Origin: Dioscorea cayenensis subsp. rotundata
Taxonomy: Eukaryota; Streptophyta; Magnoliopsida; Dioscoreales; Dioscoreaceae
NCBI RefSeq assembly: GCF_009730915.1
Contig: NC_052495.1
Span: 719,419 to 783,418 of the forward strand
Length of the DNA: 64,000 bases
Reading direction: 5' to 3'
Each line of letters opens with the position of its first letter. Position 1 is the stretch's first letter. Shown piece by piece: positions 24,129 through 35,900 of this stretch. The translations under genes were made by a program, and so were the position numbers. The notes under the pieces were generated by a model. It saw nothing but the letters and a program-made list of their open reading frames with translations. It was not told the DNA's origin and searched no databases.

Positions 24129-26304
24129 CTATTTGATTTTCCTCTCAACTTCGAGTGCGATTTCATTCCGGCGAGTAAATGGAAGGGTAAAGGGTGGATT
24201 GAACTGTAAAATCAGAAGAGTTAATTAATCAACAAAAGTAATTCCTTATGTTTGTGAGCACCAAGTACATCAAGGTTATACCTGTGCAATTTCTACTAGC
24301 GCACCTTCTTTCAGTTGAAATTGCGTGTCGTTCTTGATAGCTTCATGTAATTTGGCTTCTCTGATCTTTACATCATGATCTGTAACTAAACCTGACTCAG
24401 ATGGAACAAGGAAAACAGTGGAGCAATATTTTAAATGATGTTGACACTGAAAAATAATTGATAAATCATAAGAAAGAGTCAAGAGTAAGTGTGGAGTAAC
24501 AATAACATGAAACTGAAAAGTATTAATAGTTAGCTTATAAATATCGTAGAAAAACAGCAAGCTCGAGGAAAGCAGAGTATATCTTTTCATGTACAGAGGC
24601 ACACAACCTCCTTTATAAGGTCTCTTGAAGTAGTTCTTAAAACATAACTATTTCAAAGGTGTTCAAGAGTTAAAATTGAAAGATAAATAGTAGTTACAAC
24701 TTAAGAGCCAGATGCTAAATTCTAGATTGGTACAAATACAAAAACAGGAAAACATACATATGCCTTACATCAAATAGAGGGAAAATATAATTTAGTGGCC
24801 ACTGACCTAAAATGGTTGCTTAGAAGTACACTTGTAACAAGGAAAGCATTCGAACGATAGGTGGTGTATATTCTTTTTGTTTATTAACTTTGTAAAACAA
24901 GGCCCTATGTCCCTTATCCTTGTTCTATCACATGGTTTATCCACTTTTATCGATAGAGAGTACACTTGAGGGATATACCTGAGAAGGCTGTTACTGCAAC
25001 AATTTTTCGAGGCACTTCCTTGATTCTTACGGAGGAGTCTTTTGGTAATGGCAGATTAGCACCATATTTGGAAGGCATGACAAATGACATTTGCCAGCTA
25101 CCTTGATCATCAGACTTAACAGAAGAAGAAACAATCAGTAATACTTAAGGCCATTGACTACATGGTTTCTCATTTTTTTTTCAAATGAAAACTCACTTGT
25201 TTTGTTATCACAGGTGTTGTCATTTCCATTTTCTCTCCATCAGACTGAACCTTTCGAGTAACCACAGGTGTTGTCATTTCCATTTTTTCACTACCAGTAT
25301 TCTAAGACAGTAAGATCACTTGATTCAGCTACACAAAGATTGAATTATTGTAAATCAAAGTATCAATATCAATATCATTGTTCCTAATATACCTTACCAA
25401 ATAGGTAAGCAGCCAAAACATTGAATGACTGAGATGCACCATTGAAATCAAATCCACTCTTTCCAGGCATTGTTGTCTCAGCTACAAAGTAAGGCTAAAC
25501 AACAAAACAAAAGACAAAAAAAAAAATTCAAATTTCTTTGAAAACAAAAAGGTTTTTATCTGTTTAACAACAATATGAACAGCTATTGGAAAATGGGAAC
25601 TCCAAATGAACACATATAAAACTCACACTTCAACTCATATATATAAAATATAGAACCAAAAACTGTTTCCAGATAACCATTAATCTTAATTCCAAAGTGG
25701 AAATCTTTGAAGTCTTGTGTTCTAAACTAAAAATTCCTCATTGAAGCAATGTGTGTTAATCCTGAGAGAAAATTATACCTCGGTTTCTCTGATCTCGTAT
25801 TGCTCGGTTCGCTTCAAAACGCGAAATTTGATTGTTTCCAGATCGGGAACTGCAAGAAAAAAAAGGAGAAATTTTTCTAAAATAATCATTCAAATTTGGG
25901 GATCTATGAAGTAAAAAATCACCAGCCATGAACGCCTCCTCCAGATTTCGAGCTTCAAATCTCTTCGGAAATGCATATTTCGCAGTCTCTGCTGCCAATT
26001 CACTCAACACTACACCAAATTCGAAACGAATTCCATCAGAGATTATCAAGTAACTCATGAATTGAATGAGGGATTCAAATATTCAATTCGTTCTATACCC
26101 ACATCGCCGAGAGAGCGAAGAGGTCTGAGAAACCAGTGCCATAACAAGGGAGATGCGAGTCTCCAATCCTGATTGATTCCTCCGGGAAGCAACGCCACCT
26201 CTCTCCGCCGCTGACGCGAAGACCGCCGTTGGATTCCGGTGCCCTTTGGATTCAAAAATCGAAGGTTTCGCGAAGAAGCAACTCGAGTTCAAGAGTAGTG
26301 CCAT
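24129..26304 (-). CDS. Chloroplast SOUL heme-binding family protein
   Basis: Eight exons on the minus strand: 26103-26304, 25923-26009, 25779-25849, 25393-25494, 25197-25301, 24979-25114, 24282-24391 and 24129-24203, giving 295 residues in unbroken phase. SOUL proteins bind heme or tetrapyrroles. This one matches the At3g10130 type, located in plastids or plastoglobules. The first 45 or so residues are rich in Ser, Ala and Arg and look like a transit peptide. The SOUL domain spans about 97-290: [45 protein letters not shown], two copies of [31 protein letters not shown] and [20 protein letters not shown]. The length is close to the family norm. Exon 1 must use the donor at 26102-26101 to keep the frame, not the GT four bases further on. 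Confidence 0.93.
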
Positions 26305-26560
26305 TTTTCCTTCTTTTTTTTTTTTGCTATTAAGTTTTATAATTTATTTGATTAGCTAAAAAGAACATTTGTGGAAGGCTTGGAACATTGAACACCATGA
26401 ACATTAATTTTTTTTTAAAAAAAAACATAAAAATGTTGGTTTTTAAGTGTATGGCCGCGGGAGCTATAAGATATTACGATTTTTTTTAAAAAAAAAATAA
26501 AAATGGAAAAACTGCTATTGCACATAATTTTCAGTGGAAATTGCCAAAAACACCTTGTAA
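26305..26560. promoter_or_regulatory. SOUL gene promoter region
   Basis: AT-rich DNA upstream of the minus-strand SOUL gene, bordered on the far side by a repeat block. No distinct element stands out. Confidence 0.3.
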
Positions 26561-27180
26561 GTTTGCAATATTGCCAAAAACACCCCGTTAGTTTTCAGAC
26601 TCCTCAAAAACCCCTTCCTTTTGAATACTGATGATTTTTTTAAACCCCCAAACATCTAATAGTGATTGATAGAGTTAATTTGGAATTTTTTTGGACTGAA
26701 ATCTGTCCTCATGTGGGAAGTTATGGCAAGTATGATAGGGTTTGACTATAATGCCCTTGGAGTACAATGAGCTTCTATTTCGAAAAATGAAGCTTTCATT
26801 TAAAAATATGAGGTATGAGGTTACTGCTTTTAAAAATGAGTTTCCTGTTTAAAAAAATGAGTTTTCTATTTAAAAAAATGAGTTTTTTTGTTTAAAAAAA
26901 TTGAGTTTTTTTGTTTAAAAAAATGAGTTTTCTGCTTTAAGAAAAGAGGTTTCGTTTAAAAAAATGAGGTCTCTGTTTAAGAAATGAGTTTTCTGTTTAA
27001 GAAATGAGGGTTTTGTTTAAAAAAATGAGGTCTCTGTTTAAGAAATGAGTTTTTTGTGGTGTATTTATCACCCCCAAAATCTCTTTATTGCAGTTGGACT
27101 GTGCCAGTGAGACAAAGCATGCGGCTCACAATCACAGTCACGTTGCATGAAAAATGGGATTTCATGTTCAGAGGAAAAGG

Positions 27181-27667
27181 TGCAACCTTTCGATGCCTTC
27201 GCTCGACGACAAGGAGCATGCGGTCTTCCCCGAGGTCAACGACGAAGAAGATGAAAGAGATGAGGTCGACGACAGGGAAGGCGATGAAGATGAAGGCGAA
27301 GACGGCGAGATTGAACCCCTCATCGAGCACCGCTTCCTCCCTCCGCTTCCCGTCACCGACTTAGGCACCATGGATCCAAACCCCGGAATGATCCCTAACC
27401 CTAACCCTATTGCTATCCATGTTGCGGTCTCCGTAGTCGAGAATGGTTCCGTTTCAGTTCGACCTCGTCTTATCCGAGCGTCGCCACCGAAGACCTCACC
27501 ACTCGATCGCCGAGGAACGTCGCCAACCCTCGATCGCCAACGCCAATAAAGATTTCTCCTTTAAGACCCCATACGAGCATGCCACCTTCGAGATTGCTCG
27601 CAAGATCCGGAGCTCGAGACTCAGGCGTTCGCGAGATCGATGACGATGAGATACTCAATGTCCCTAC
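27181..27667 (+). pseudogene. Decayed gene fragment, copy 1
   Basis: The reading starts around CNLSMPSLDDKEHAVFPEV and continues through a long acidic run (DEEDERDEVDDREGDEDEGE), then VTDLGTMDPNPGMIPNPNPI and AIHVAVSV. After that the frame breaks. The remainder (ANANKDFSFKTPYEHATFEI in another frame) shows indels relative to copy 2. I do not recognise the parent gene. Composition is far richer in GC than the flanks, which suggests an origin elsewhere. Confidence 0.65.
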
Positions 27668-27834
27668 TCAATGAGGGTCTCTGCTTTAAGAAATGAGTTC
27701 TCTGTTTAAGAAATGAGTTCTCTGTTTATATGCTTGTTTGTCTTTGTTTAACTATCGATGTTTCTGTTTAATATATTGCGTTTACGTTTAAAAAAGTGCT
27801 TAAATATCGTTGTTTCTATTTAAATATGTACGAG

Positions 27835-28327
27835 TGCAACCTTTCGATGCCTTCGCTCGACGACGAGGAGCATGCGGTCTTCCCCGAGGTCGACGACGAA
27901 GAAGATGAAAGAGATGAGGTCGACGACAGGGAAGACGATGAAGATGAAGACGAAGACGGCGAGATCGAACCCTCATCGGCACCGCTTCCTCCCTCCGTTC
28001 CCGTCACCGACTTAGGCACCATGGATCCAAACCCCGGAATGATCCCTAACCCTAACCCTATTGCTATCCATGTTGCGGTCTCCGTGAGTCGAGAATGGTT
28101 CCGATTCAAGTTCGACCCGTCTTATCCGAGCGTCGCCATCGAAGACCTCACCACTCCGACCGCCGAGGAACGTCGCCAACCGGATCGCCAACGCCAATAA
28201 AGATTTCTCCTTTAAGACCCCATACGAGCATGCCACCTTCGAGATCGCTCGCCCGGATCCGGAGCTCGAGACTCAGCGTTCACGCGAGATCGACGACGAT
28301 GAGATACTCAATGTCCCTACTCAATGA
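27835..28327 (+). pseudogene. Decayed gene fragment, copy 2
   Basis: This is nearly identical to copy 1 and about 657 bp downstream. It keeps the frame further: after AIHVAVSV come REWFRFKFDPSYPSVAIEDL and TTPTAEERRQ. One frame change later, ANANKDFSFKTPYEHATFEI and ARPDPELETQRSREIDDDEI lead to a stop at 28325-28327. The reading is therefore broken in both copies, but at different places. The parent gene is not recognised. Confidence 0.65.
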
Positions 28328-28860
28328 GGGTTTCTGCTTTAAAAAAACGAGGTCTTTGTTTAACAAATAAGCTCTCTGCTTTAAGAAATGAGTTCTCCGT
28401 TTATATGCTTGTTTGTCTTTTGTTTAACTATCGATGTTTACGTTTAATATATTGCGCTTTACGCTTTAAAAAAAGTGCTTAAATATCGTTGTTTCTATTT
28501 AAATATGTACGAGTGGCCAAGATTAATTGGTTTTTATATCCGGGATTAATTTATCATGTAAATATTTGTTTTTTCTGCTTTAAATATTAATGTTTTTTTG
28601 TTTAAAAAAATGATTTTTTTATGTTTAAAAAAAATGATGTTTCGTTTAAGAAATGAGTTTTCTGCTTAAGAAATGAGGTTTCGTTTAAGAAACGAACTCT
28701 CCGCTTTAAGAAATGAGCTCTGCTTTAAGAAATGAGTACATGCAAAAAGGAATGCAAAAAGAATGAAAAAAATGTATGCAAAAAGGTTTAAGAGCAATGA
28801 TGGAATTTCATAATGCAGGGGTAAAAAGGAAGTGAAACAATAAAGGAAGGGTTGTTCGAG

Positions 28861-28948
28861 CGTATGCAAAACTCACAGTGCATTTGTGAAGTTTTGAAAT
28901 TATCGAGGGTAAATGATGAATTTTTCCCTAATTTTTATTTCAGTTTTC

Positions 28949-29001
<53 letters not shown>

Positions 29002-29256
29002 GCGACTAATAAATATTTTTATACCATAAAAATAATTTTTTAATAAAAATTTTATTTAACTATCGAACAACTGAAGTATTGTTTTTTTTTTTTTTAAATG
29101 GATAAATGAACCATTACACATGTACATGTATTCTTAAAATTGAAAATTTGTTTATGATCTTTTCCCATAAATTAAAGTAAGATTAATAAATATAACTATA
29201 ATATAAATGCAGAATGATTATATATATATATAATCAGTCCGGTTGTTATTTTTAAT

Positions 29257-29305
<49 letters not shown>

Positions 29306-29914
29306 CACCATGACTTCTTTTTCTTTGAGTTTTAAATTAAATCTGATTTGTATGTTTTCAAGAAAAAATAAATAAATTTTCTCAGTTTTAAAAATAAAAA
29401 ATATTTTTAAATATTATTGATAATCTAAAACAATATTGATATCTTTACAAATAAAAATCACTTAAATCATAAATAATGATATTTCCATAATTTTATTATT
29501 AAAATAATCAACTTATTTTATTTTATTTTATTATGAAAAGAGCATAAAAATAAAAATTATGTGTTATCATAATTTGAAAGCGGTGAGAATTTGAATTATA
29601 CGAGTCTTGATCTTACATCCTTTGTCAAAATTTGTCTGTCATTTATTTTGGTAAAAAAAATTAAATTAAATTAAATAAAAGGTTAATTCAGGTATTATTA
29701 TTTTTTAAATTTTTTTCTTATATAATATATATATATATATATATATATCGATATGAAGAATCAAAGTCTAGAAGCATTTCAGCCATTCAAAACAACTGTG
29801 AATCAGATCGATCGCATCATCGCATTGCATCTCCGACCGAAACCACTACTCGATATCTCTTTTTCATGGCGAGCAGCACTTGATAACCAAACCATCGCCG
29901 GCCAAGCATCGTCC
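28861..29914. other. AT-rich spacer and upstream region of the At5g03900-like gene
   Basis: No gene is seen. It contains a (TTA)n run at 28950-29001, a (TA)n run of about 22 repeats at 29259-29304 and another at 29726-29748. The last one is close to the probable transcription start of the following gene. An in-frame Met at 29753 exists but was not chosen as the start. Confidence 0.55.
28950..29001. repeat. (TTA)17 microsatellite
   Basis: An uninterrupted TTA trinucleotide run in noncoding DNA. The apparent poly-leucine reading frame across it is an artefact of the repeat. Confidence 0.9.
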
Positions 29915-32900
29915 ATGGCTTCGATCTCCACATGCTTCGCCTCGACGACGAGGCTCTCCCATTTCCCATGCCTCTCGCCTCTACCAAAACCCTCTCTCCT
30001 CCTCCTACGATCATCTCCGAACTATGACCATACCCTGTCTCGCCGCTTTCGCCTTGCAATCTTGGTCAATCCCTTGAGGCCTAGGGTTTCGATTCCGATT
30101 ATCAGGGCTAGCGTTCAGGTTCCCTCCGGGATCAGGCCCGGTGGTGCTGTGGAGACTGACAAGCTCTCGTCCGATGTGAGGAAGCGGGCCATGGATGCGG
30201 TTGATTCTTATGGAGGGAGGGTTACGATTGGAGATGTGGCTAGTCGAGCTGGGCTTAAGCTTGATGAAGCTGAAAAGGCTCTCCAGGCGCTTGCTGCTGA
30301 TACTGGAGGATTCTTGGAGGTATTTTTCCTAATTTTGGCTGCATTTCACTTCGTTTGTGTGTGATTTGTTGTTGTTGTTTTTTATTATTATTATTATTAT
30401 TTTTATGTTCTTGTGATTGCCTCATATTCTTGTTGACATTTCCTGTTTGCACATTTGATCTTGGGTTAGGTTTTAATGGAGTCTTGATTTTTATATGGTT
30501 TCTAGTTCTTGATATGACCCAGCTATCTTGCTGTTCCATGAACCATGGAAGAATTCAGGTTTTGTTGGTATGCCTATGAAAACCTTCAATCTTGAATTAT
30601 TGTCCAAGAAGTCCCACTTTGTTTAACTTTAAACTTGGAAAAACAAGCAAAAATTGTTGCCCACTTTATTTATAATTAAGTGCACTCTACATTGTTTTTT
30701 TCTATGTAAATTTTTTTTTTTCCTTTGGTTTGCCTGTTTTTATTTAAGCTATTCTCTGAAGTGTTTGTTTGAGAGAAAAATATTTCAAGTTATTATTGAT
30801 AGGTTTCAGATGAAGGTGATGTATTATATGTTTTCCCAAGGGATTATCGCACAAAGCTTGCTGCTAAATCTTTTAAAATGAAAGTGGAACCGTTGCTTGA
30901 TAAATCCAAGGTACACTCTCTCTGTACTCTATATCATTTGATGCTTGATAAAGGCACACCTAGTATATTGTTTGCAGTTATGATGTCTAATTTATCCCAT
31001 TTTATTGCAGGCTGCAGCTGCATATGTGATAAGGGTTTCCTTTGGGACTGCACTTATTGCATCGATTGTTCTTGTATATACTACAATTATTGCACTTATT
31101 TCAAGCAGAAGGTACTTTTTGTGTTTGGTGCACTCTTGCTCACCAACCTTCAAATATTATACCTATCAAGTCGGTGTTCATTTTCTTTTCACAATTTTTT
31201 TTCTTCTTCTGTGTGCTTTACACAAAATGTGGCTAAACATGACGAGGCTCTCTCCTTCTTGTTTGTAGCGATGAAGATAATCGTGGAAGGCGTGGAGGCA
31301 GATCATATTATGATTCTGGTGGCACCTTTTTCTTCCGTCCATCTGATTTGTTCTGGTGAGTTCCAGGTTGATAGCCATGTCAAATTCGGTTTTATTATGT
31401 GGGGAATATGTTGTGCAGTGATTGTACCTTGTTCTTGATGACATAGATATTTTTTTCTTTGTTGTTGTATTTGTGTCAATTTCATTTGAAATTTACTTTA
31501 TTGATTGTTCATCTAAACTATACATTGGATGAACTATAATTTGATTAATTAACACCATATATCACAAAACTTTATAGGGTAAGGTATATGAAGTAATCTG
31601 GTATGTTGATGTGCTATTCTTGTGCTTATGGTAAATTTTCTGTATTATTCCATGTCTGAAAGTACTTCTGGACTCAAATTGTGCTTTAGGGGTAGGAAAA
31701 ACCTGTCCAAGGCATAACAAAATTATGAAAATGAATGAACAGAGATTGGTGGCTATGCCCTCTGTATGGAACTCCAACAATTCCATCATTAAAACCCTGA
31801 TATTTCAGACGAGATCTTTTAATATTAGTTACATTTATCTCAAGGCATTACCTAATTTTCAAACTTAATGCATATGTTTGTGCCTTTTCCTAGTCATTTC
31901 CCTTTTGTTTCGAATTCACTAACATGGAGTCAAAGTTAAGTGTGAAAAATACAATCTCTTGACCCTCTCAAACATCCTTTGCAGGTATTGGGATCCATAC
32001 TACTACAGGAGAAAACAAGAAAGAGATAACGGAATGAACTTTATTGAATCTGTAATAAAAACATGGTTGACTAATTTTTCTGTTATTTAACATTTCTCTT
32101 CACAGTTGAAATGCATTTAGGTGAATATATTTTCTTCTCTCTTAAGGTTTTCTCCTTTGTTTTTGGTGATGGGGATCCAAATCAAGGAATAGAAGAAGAG
32201 AGATGGAAGCTGGTACATTTTCAATACTTAATCTGACTAGCATTTTAGTTTCAATCTTTAATTAATTCGATTAGTACTTAGGTCATAATTTGGTTATTCA
32301 ACTGCCTTCTTGCTGCATGCTAAGGTTATTTTCCAGTCCATCATTTTTTTTCATAAGAATCACTGATATTTAAGGCAGCTTTTTATTCATCTGGGCAGAT
32401 TGGACAATATATAACCTCAAATGGTGGTGTTGTTGCTGCAGAGGAGCTTGCTCCGTATCTTGACGTGCCGTCTGCAAATGAGACAGTGGTAGTTACTTTT
32501 ATGACTTTATTTCCTATGAAAGAAGAAAATTGCATTAATGAATGTAACATTTACTTTTATGACTGCCCTTATGAGTCTCATGGTCTAACAGGATGATGAG
32601 TCATACATTTTACCAGTGCTTTTACGCTTTGATGGCCATCCAGAGGTTGATGATGAGGTATACTTTGTGTGTAGCTATGTACATGTTAAGTTTCTGGTAA
32701 TCCATTGTTGCATCATCACACATTGTCCTAGCACTCCAAAGTGCAAAAATATATCCTTGATTTTTTTTTAACCAGTGTGTCATCAATAGATGGGCCCTTA
32801 AAGTTATTGTGAGACCTTACTGCTACCTCAATTCTAATCTGCTAAGAGTTATAACTTATAATTCCTTCAGTTGATTTTGTTTGGTCAATTCAGATTGAAG

Positions 32901-35900
32901 CTCGTGATTAGCTTTTCTGAGATTTTGTTGCTTTCATTCAGATTATTCTAGACCATTAGCTCTTCCAAATTGCCCAAAAGAAAACTTTGAACTACCAAGT
33001 TTGTGTGACACATTTTGTTATATGAATCATGAATGACACAAAAAAAGGCAAAAAAAAAAAAAAAATTGAGGAAAGAATGGCTGCAATGCAGGGAAACATT
33101 CTCTATCGGTTTCCATCCTTACAGCGAACTGCTTCATCTCAAAAGAGCCGTAGAAAAGAATATGTTGGGAAAAAGTGGGCTGAGGCGTTTGATGGGGCCA
33201 GGAAATTTTTTCAAGAGAAGAAATGGCTATTCAGGTTAGTGTCTTTAAACTTTTCCTTTTACAAGATGGTATAGAGTTTAGTTCGATCAACTCTTCTGCT
33301 TTTTTATTATTATTGTTTGTTTGTGATTGCTTCATGTCCTAAGTGAGGATCATGATTGTATTTTAAGTCTTTTTTGTTTTTTTTACTAAATTGAGTTGTA
33401 CAAAATAGCTTTTGTTAGAATACTGAAAAATAAGTTTTTTCCAAGGCTGTGATACTAGATTTGGAAAGTTAATTATTATAAATGCTGGCATTTTGTGCAC
33501 TGCAACAATTTCACCTGTTCTATTGATAAGGTATTCAAGTTTTAATTTGTTCTAGTCTTGTAATCAACTTGTACAAACACAGAAGGAAATTCTAATGATC
33601 GCAATGTTTAAATTGGAGCATGTTCACATCTGCTAAGTGATAACCTTTTCAATTAACAATGGTATGATGTGTTGATTTGAGCTATCTTGGATTAATTTTA
33701 TGTGTTTGCAGTAAAACAGGTTCATCTGAGAGAGCAATGGTTATAGGACTTGGAGCACTCAATTTTTTTGGAGTGGTTATTCTGGGCAGCATGTTAAAGT
33801 ACTAGTCTGCACTGGCCATTTCTACTTGATCTTTTCTACTGCACATGCTTTCCAGTTATCATGAGATACTTCTTTTTACAGGAGTGTTGCAGCTGCTCCT
33901 CAGGGCTTGGTTTCATTTGTTTCCGAGATTTTCCCTTTTCTCCAGGTTTGCTTCCATAACTTTGTTATTGGTAAAAGAGACTATTTTTGGTGAATATTTA
34001 TAAATTTGAGGCTTATAAGTTGTTGATAATAAATTTTAGAATAAAGAAATAGAATGTCTATAAAATATTTTTGGGAAACACAACAACTTGGACTATATTC
34101 TTGTAGCTCTTTTCTTTTTGAGATAATTACTTTTCAGGACAAATCCGCATTTATCCACTTAACATAAAAGAGAATTTATTCTAATAACCTCTTCTACACT
34201 GGGATGCTCAGGTAGGGTGCTGTCCGAGCTATCTGTAAGGTGAGATCTCCTTTATTGTTGCCATAATCAAGTGCCGTGCCGGTCACCATCACAGCCCTTT
34301 GCCCTGAGTGTTGTCATGGCCAATGTGGGGTGGGGATAAGGTTGCCTCTAGTGTCGTTGTTGTGGCTGCGCTAGGGTGCTATTATGCCCCATTGTTGCTG
34401 AGCTAGGGATGTGTTTTTGCCCACAATGTTGTCGTGGCTGGGGTGAGGTTACACCCAACCATGTTGGAGCAATCACCTGTTATCCCTTTTGTAGCCATCA
34501 TGGCCGAGCGTGGGACATAATTACACCTAATCTTTCCTCAGCTTTGTCATGCCACTACCTCCATGCCACTACCTCCATAGCAACCTTGTGGTTGGATAGG
34601 GTGGGGGAGAGATTGAGGTTTTTATCGATATAAACTTTTTGGCTTGGGTGTAGTTTGTGTTGATTAAAGTTCAATAACCCAACCTTAATAGGTTATTTTT
34701 TTTTGTCTTCACTTGCTTGTGCCTTTGGGCTATGTTGTTTGGGTGAGGGTGTTGTCATGGTAAAGTGCGAGGTGAGAATGCCCACTGTTGCTGTCACATC
34801 AGAGTCAGGGTTGAGGAATGATTTTTCCTTGCGTGGATTGGGAGTGATTGCGCCTCATTCCTAGTTGCAAAGGCGCACAATAACACCTTAGCATCATCAC
34901 CACTGCGTGGGGTGTTATTGTACATTATTGCAACAAAGTTAGGGCTGATTTTGCCTACAATACCTCAACTAACACATGAGGTGAGGTTGCTTCCTGGCAT
35001 GCAGGCTGTCGAGGAATGATTATATCCCCATGAGGTGACCACGTCACATGGGATGAGATAACACCTAGCGCTTGACAATAATATGACGTAATATCACTCC
35101 TGTAGTTGTGACAACGTTGATGAGGTGCCATGTGCCCAAGATGAGGTGCAATCCTTCCTCTTGTGTTGTTTTGGCTAGTTTGTAGGGTACAATCATCAGT
35201 TGTGTGCAGAAGAGCAACATCACCTTACCTGCTTGTTGCAATTGGCCATAGGTGACACAATCGTCCCTTACTGCCAGCGTACCATGTGGCACAATCGTTG
35301 CTAGGAAGCAATCTTACTTGGCGTGTTGTTTGCATCAGTGCCGAGAGTGATTGCAAGCGCATAATAACACCCCTTACAGCCAAGTTGGACACAATGTCAC
35401 CTTGGATATTGTGGTTAACGCATAATGTTCAATTGTTCCCTGTGTGAACAATGATTTACCTTATCTCATGCACTAGCCACAATAATGCAAAAGGTGAGAT
35501 CACACCATGCGGTTAATTGCAATTGGGCACAATTGCACCCTATATAGTTATGACAACGACGAGGCGCTATTAAGCTCAATTGTGTTGGGTGACGTCGTTG
35601 CAGTTAGCACACGACCAAGGAGTAACCTCATTGTTACGATTGCATAGGGTGCTATTGTGCCTAGTTGTAGTCGAGTGCAAGAATGCAATCTTGCTCTTGG
35701 CTTTGTTGTGGCTAGTGCACAGGGGGAGATTGCTCCTAGTCCATATGGTGAATAATTGTTTTTTGTGTATTAGCCTCAAGGTTAAGGCATGATCTTCCCT
35801 TTGATGTTGTTGTCCGCACTTTTAGTGAGATGTGATCTTTGATGCTGCAATAATGCAGGGAATGATTGTGTCTCGTGTAATCACCCTATGCGGGGAGATT

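Larger units (their letters stand above)
26545..28860. mobile_element. Composite repeat carrying duplicated gene fragments
   Basis: The block consists of short degenerate units built on GTTTAAGAAATGAG or GTTTAAAAAAATGAG (about 26800-27050, 27675-27800 and 28335-28740) around two copies of a GC-rich coding fragment. The left part, with the GCCAAAAACACC repeats at 26546 and 26572, resembles the ends of plant DNA transposons that carry captured gene pieces. I could not match inverted ends convincingly, so the class is open. Confidence 0.5.

Noticed and set aside
27391-27410. Telomere-like CCCTAACCCTAACCCTAT words, here and at 28051-28070
   Set aside because: Each is short, lies within the decayed coding fragment where it encodes PNPNPI, and is identical in both copies, so it is not an interstitial telomere.
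28852-29043. Open frame with a poly-leucine run
   Set aside because: It is produced by the (TTA)n microsatellite and has no other coding character.
29753-29914. Upstream in-frame Met of the At5g03900-like gene
   Set aside because: The residues before the Met at 29915 do not look like a transit peptide, while MASISTCF onward does, and that start gives the expected 523 residues.
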